Source: an uncultured beta proteobacterium (lineage in GTDB: Bacteria > Pseudomonadota > Gammaproteobacteria > Burkholderiales > SG8-41). From it: a stretch of 64,000 nucleotides of DNA. The stretch lies in NCBI GenBank assembly GCA_903889565.1, contig CAISYC010000023.1, positions 1 through 64,000 of the forward strand, given 5' to 3'. Below the pieces are notes generated by a model that worked only from the letters and a program-made list of their open reading frames with translations, had not been told where the DNA came from and ran no database searches. The translations under genes and the position numbers were made by a program. Within the stretch, counting starts at the first letter, position 1. The number at the start of each line of letters is the position of its first letter. Shown in pieces: positions 62,194 through 64,000 of this stretch.

Positions 62194-63303
62194 TCAGCGC
62201 GCAGCCGGCGCCATGCCTTTGAAGACGAGCTTCTGCATGCCGCTGCCGGTCTGCGCAACGTAAAGATTGCCCTTTGAATCGACATCGATATGATGGCCCG
62301 GGCCGATCATGCCCTTGGGCGCGATGCTGCCGACGACTTCCAGCGTCTTGCGATCAACAATCGCGATGTCCTTGCCGGCGCCGACATAAAGAAACTGCTG
62401 CTCCGGATCGGGCGAGAAGGCGAGATTGCGCGCGAACGCCGTGGTGTTGCGCACCAGCTGCCTGATGAACTTGCCCTCGCCGGTGAACACCTGCACGCGG
62501 CGGTTCTCGCGGTCGGCGACGTAGACCAGACCGTCCTTCGCCACGCGGATGGCGTGCACGACGTTGTAGTCCGGCGGGCCGTCGCCGTCGCTGAAGCTCT
62601 TCGGGCGCGCGATGTCGCAATGGTCCACGCCGCCCGGCGGTTTGCCGAAGGCGCCCCACATCCGTTTGAAGGCGCCGGTATTGGCGTCGAAGACGATCAC
62701 GCGGTGGTTGCCGTAGCCGTCTGCGACATAGAGTTCGTCGGTTTTCGGATCGACGCGTACGTCGGCGGCGCGGTGCACATTCGCGGTGTCGTTGTCGCCT
62801 TTGCTCTGGTTGCTTTTGCCGATCTGCAGTATGAATTTGCCGTCCTGCGTGAATTTCAGCAGTGCGTCGTCGGCTACCGGATTGAGCAGCGCATGGCCGC
62901 CCTCCGGGCAGTTGTTGCCGCCAAGCCAGACGTAGCCCTTGTAATCGATGTGTATGCCGTGTTCGCGCTGCGGCCAGTCGTAGCCGGCACCGTCGCCGCC
63001 CCAGGCCTTGACGAAAGCGCCGCTGCTGGAAAAGACCATGACCGGCGGCGCCGCCATGGCGAGGTCGGCGCCCTTGAGCGTGCGCGGCCGGTGCAATACC
63101 CAGACATTGTCCCCGGCATCGAAGGCGATGCTCGAAGGGTCGCCGAGTTTCCATTTGGCCGGCACCTGCGGCCAGCCGGGGTCGACTTCGAATACCGGCA
63201 GCATGCGCGGGCCGTCGGCGGCGCCGGCGGGATGCGAAACAAAGCAGGCGGCAATGCAGGCGAATGCGAGCGCGACGATGGCGCGCGGGTAGTGCGTGCG
63301 CAT
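62194..63303 (-). CDS. Secreted NHL-repeat beta-propeller protein, second copy
   Basis: 369 residues with signal peptide (MRTHYPRAIVALAFACIAACFVSHPAGAA) and NHL blades (DGYGNHRVIVFDANTGAFKRMWG, ADRENRRVQVFTGEGKFIRQL, VDSKGNLYVAQTGSGMQKL). Related in design to 59365-60663, though different in sequence. ATG 63303 with GGGAGGAGACCC upstream; the open frame reaches 63447. Divergent from the OsmC selenoprotein gene. Confidence 0.82.
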   Translation of the reverse strand: MRTHYPRAIVALAFACIAACFVSHPAGAADGPRMLPVFEVDPGWPQVPAKWKLGDPSSIAFDAGDNVWVLHRPRTLKGADLAMAAPPVMVFSSSGAFVKAWGGDGAGYDWPQREHGIHIDYKGYVWLGGNNCPEGGHALLNPVADDALLKFTQDGKFILQIGKSNQSKGDNDTANVHRAADVRVDPKTDELYVADGYGNHRVIVFDANTGAFKRMWGAFGKPPGGVDHCDIARPKSFSDGDGPPDYNVVHAIRVAKDGLVYVADRENRRVQVFTGEGKFIRQLVRNTTAFARNLAFSPDPEQQFLYVGAGKDIAIVDRKTLEVVGSIAPKGMIGPGHHIDVDSKGNLYVAQTGSGMQKLVFKGMAPAAR

Positions 63304-63458
63304 GATGGGTCTCCTCCCGGTGCTGCGGCCCGGCCCGTATTGTTTTTGTGGCCGTCGAAAGATTCTAGCACCGCATCGTGCACGCGCAATCGGCGCATTT
63401 TTAAATGCGATAATCGAAGCGCTGCCCGTCCCGCAGGCGGCGATCATTCGGAGGCAAC

Positions 63459-64000
63459 ATGGAAAAACCGCTCGACGGCTTTAATCTGCCGGACAAAATC
63501 GGCGAACGCATCATCGACAAACCGGAGTTGCCGCCGCAGGGCCTGCTCACCGATTCGACGGTTTACACCGAGATTGTCGTCGGCGAAGGCCAACTGAAGC
63601 GCGGCACCATCGGCAAGTTCGAGGTCTTCAGCGACGAGGCCGCCCGCATCGGCGGCACCGACCGCTATGCGTCGCCGATGTCGTATATGGCGATGGGCGT
63701 CGGCTTCTGACTGCTGACCCAGGTTGCGCGGTACGCGCACATGATGAAGCTGACGGTGAAGAACGCGAAGTGCTCGGTGCGATTCCGCAAGTTCCTCGGC
63801 GGTTCGGTGCTGAAGGGCACGGTCTATAATCGCTGGGACGGCGTCGATACGCATCTGACGGTGGAATGCGACGCGCCGCCGGAGAAAATTGCGCACCTGC
63901 TCAAAAATGCCAAGGCCGGTTGTTTCGCCGAGGGGCTGATCACGCAGGCGGTGCCGCTTGCCAGCACCATCGAGGTCAACGGCAAGCCGTTTCATCTCGA
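63459..64000 (+). CDS. OsmC-family selenoprotein (in-frame TGA read as Sec; runs off window)
   Basis: One frame from ATG 63459 (GGAGG upstream) that contains TGA at 63708-63710 and then stays open to the window end. Residues 1-83 end in SPMSYMAMGVGF. After the TGA comes LLTQVARYAHMMK. In OsmC/Ohr proteins this place is the reactive cysteine (G-F-C-x-x-T-Q pattern), so the TGA stands for Sec84. The second conserved cysteine, Cys155 (AKAGCFAEG), is present. A bacterial SECIS hairpin follows the TGA. OsmC proteins reduce organic hydroperoxides; a selenocysteine would be expected to raise nucleophilicity. C-terminus lies beyond the window. Confidence 0.87.
63708..63739 (+). promoter_or_regulatory. 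Bacterial SECIS element of the OsmC gene
   Basis: TGA (63708-63710), 14 bases, stem TGCGCG (63725-63730), loop GTA (63731-63733), stem CGCGCA (63734-63739). Six pairs, all Watson-Crick. The TGA-to-loop distance is 20 bases, equal to that of the UGSC gene, and the loop again begins with G. Short, but coherent with the UGSC element. Confidence 0.78.

Noticed and set aside
63459-63710. A short 83-residue OsmC fragment
   Set aside because: The frame continues with OsmC-like sequence after the TGA, and the stop falls at the active Cys position with a hairpin after it.
1-64000. tRNA, rRNA, CRISPR array or prophage
   Set aside because: No T-loop consensus with a cloverleaf, no direct-repeat array, and no phage structural or integrase genes were seen.

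Overview
The window is GC-rich chromosomal DNA that most resembles a betaproteobacterium of the Burkholderiales. The main reason is the density of Bug-type periplasmic receptors of the tripartite tricarboxylate transporter (TTT) family. Eight complete ones are present (5989, 13038, 14067, 22197, 37773, 42143, 44244, 56676), and none sits beside its TctA/TctB membrane partners. The rest is a catabolic and accessory gene set: amidohydrolases, hydantoinase A/B, DapA-like aldolases, flavoenzymes, a molybdenum hydroxylase subunit, arylmalonate-decarboxylase-like proteins, dienelactone hydrolase, carboxymuconolactone-decarboxylase-like proteins, a PQQ enzyme and NHL beta-propellers. I see no tRNA, rRNA, CRISPR array or classical transcription factor gene.

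The most interesting content is a pair of predicted selenoproteins. The gene at 23187-24887 is a UGSC-family protein. Its TGA at 23502-23504 falls on the selenocysteine position of the U-G-x-C motif. A perfect 8-bp stem with a GGC loop follows, with 20 nt between the TGA and the loop. The frame then runs on for 460 more codons into a second domain. The gene at 63459 to the window end is an OsmC-family protein. Its TGA at 63708-63710 sits at the catalytic Cys position and is followed, again after 20 nt, by the loop of a 6-bp hairpin. Neither gene is broken if UGA is read as selenocysteine, so the organism should carry selA, selB, selC and selD elsewhere.

Layout: 1-139, end of an IS5-like element. 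558-2067 (-), CMD-like protein and secreted amidohydrolase. 2339-4840 (-), SnoaL-like protein and two DapA-like aldolases, one without the Schiff-base lysine. 4968-5693 (-), LOG-family nucleosidase. 5989-14036 (+), Bug receptor, hydantoinase A and B, a GH42-related enzyme and a second Bug. 14067-15026 (-), Bug. 15238-17442 (+), sensor kinase. 17417-22036 (-), amidohydrolase, FMN 2-hydroxyacid oxidase and molybdenum hydroxylase large subunit. 22197-24887 (+), Bug and UGSC selenoprotein, ending in a bidirectional terminator shared with the dienelactone hydrolase (24940-25830, -). 26033-32299 (+), exonuclease and two more sensor kinases, the first with a perfect FNR-type box upstream.

32666-37610 holds a small basic protein, CinA, an MDR reductase and an OYE-type reductase. 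37773-44049 holds Bug receptors, two arylmalonate-decarboxylase-like paralogues, an esterase and an aldo/keto reductase, with dispersed repeats between them. 44244-48957 (+) holds Bug, a TcuA-like flavoprotein and a PQQ quinoprotein with an internal heme site. 49070-52166 holds a methyltransferase, a TPR/glycosyltransferase-like protein and a degenerate ClpX paralogue. 52283-55352 (-) is a cluster of secreted or membrane proteins with a cytochrome c lipoprotein. 55561-63303 holds an amidohydrolase, Bug, a double CMD protein, a YciI-like protein, two NHL propellers, a hexapeptide transferase and a PAP2-like phosphatase. The OsmC selenoprotein closes the window.

The usual arrangement is one exported receptor beside one to three enzymes, which suggests a set of small, independent uptake-and-degradation units for organic acids. 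The substrates cannot be read from the sequence.
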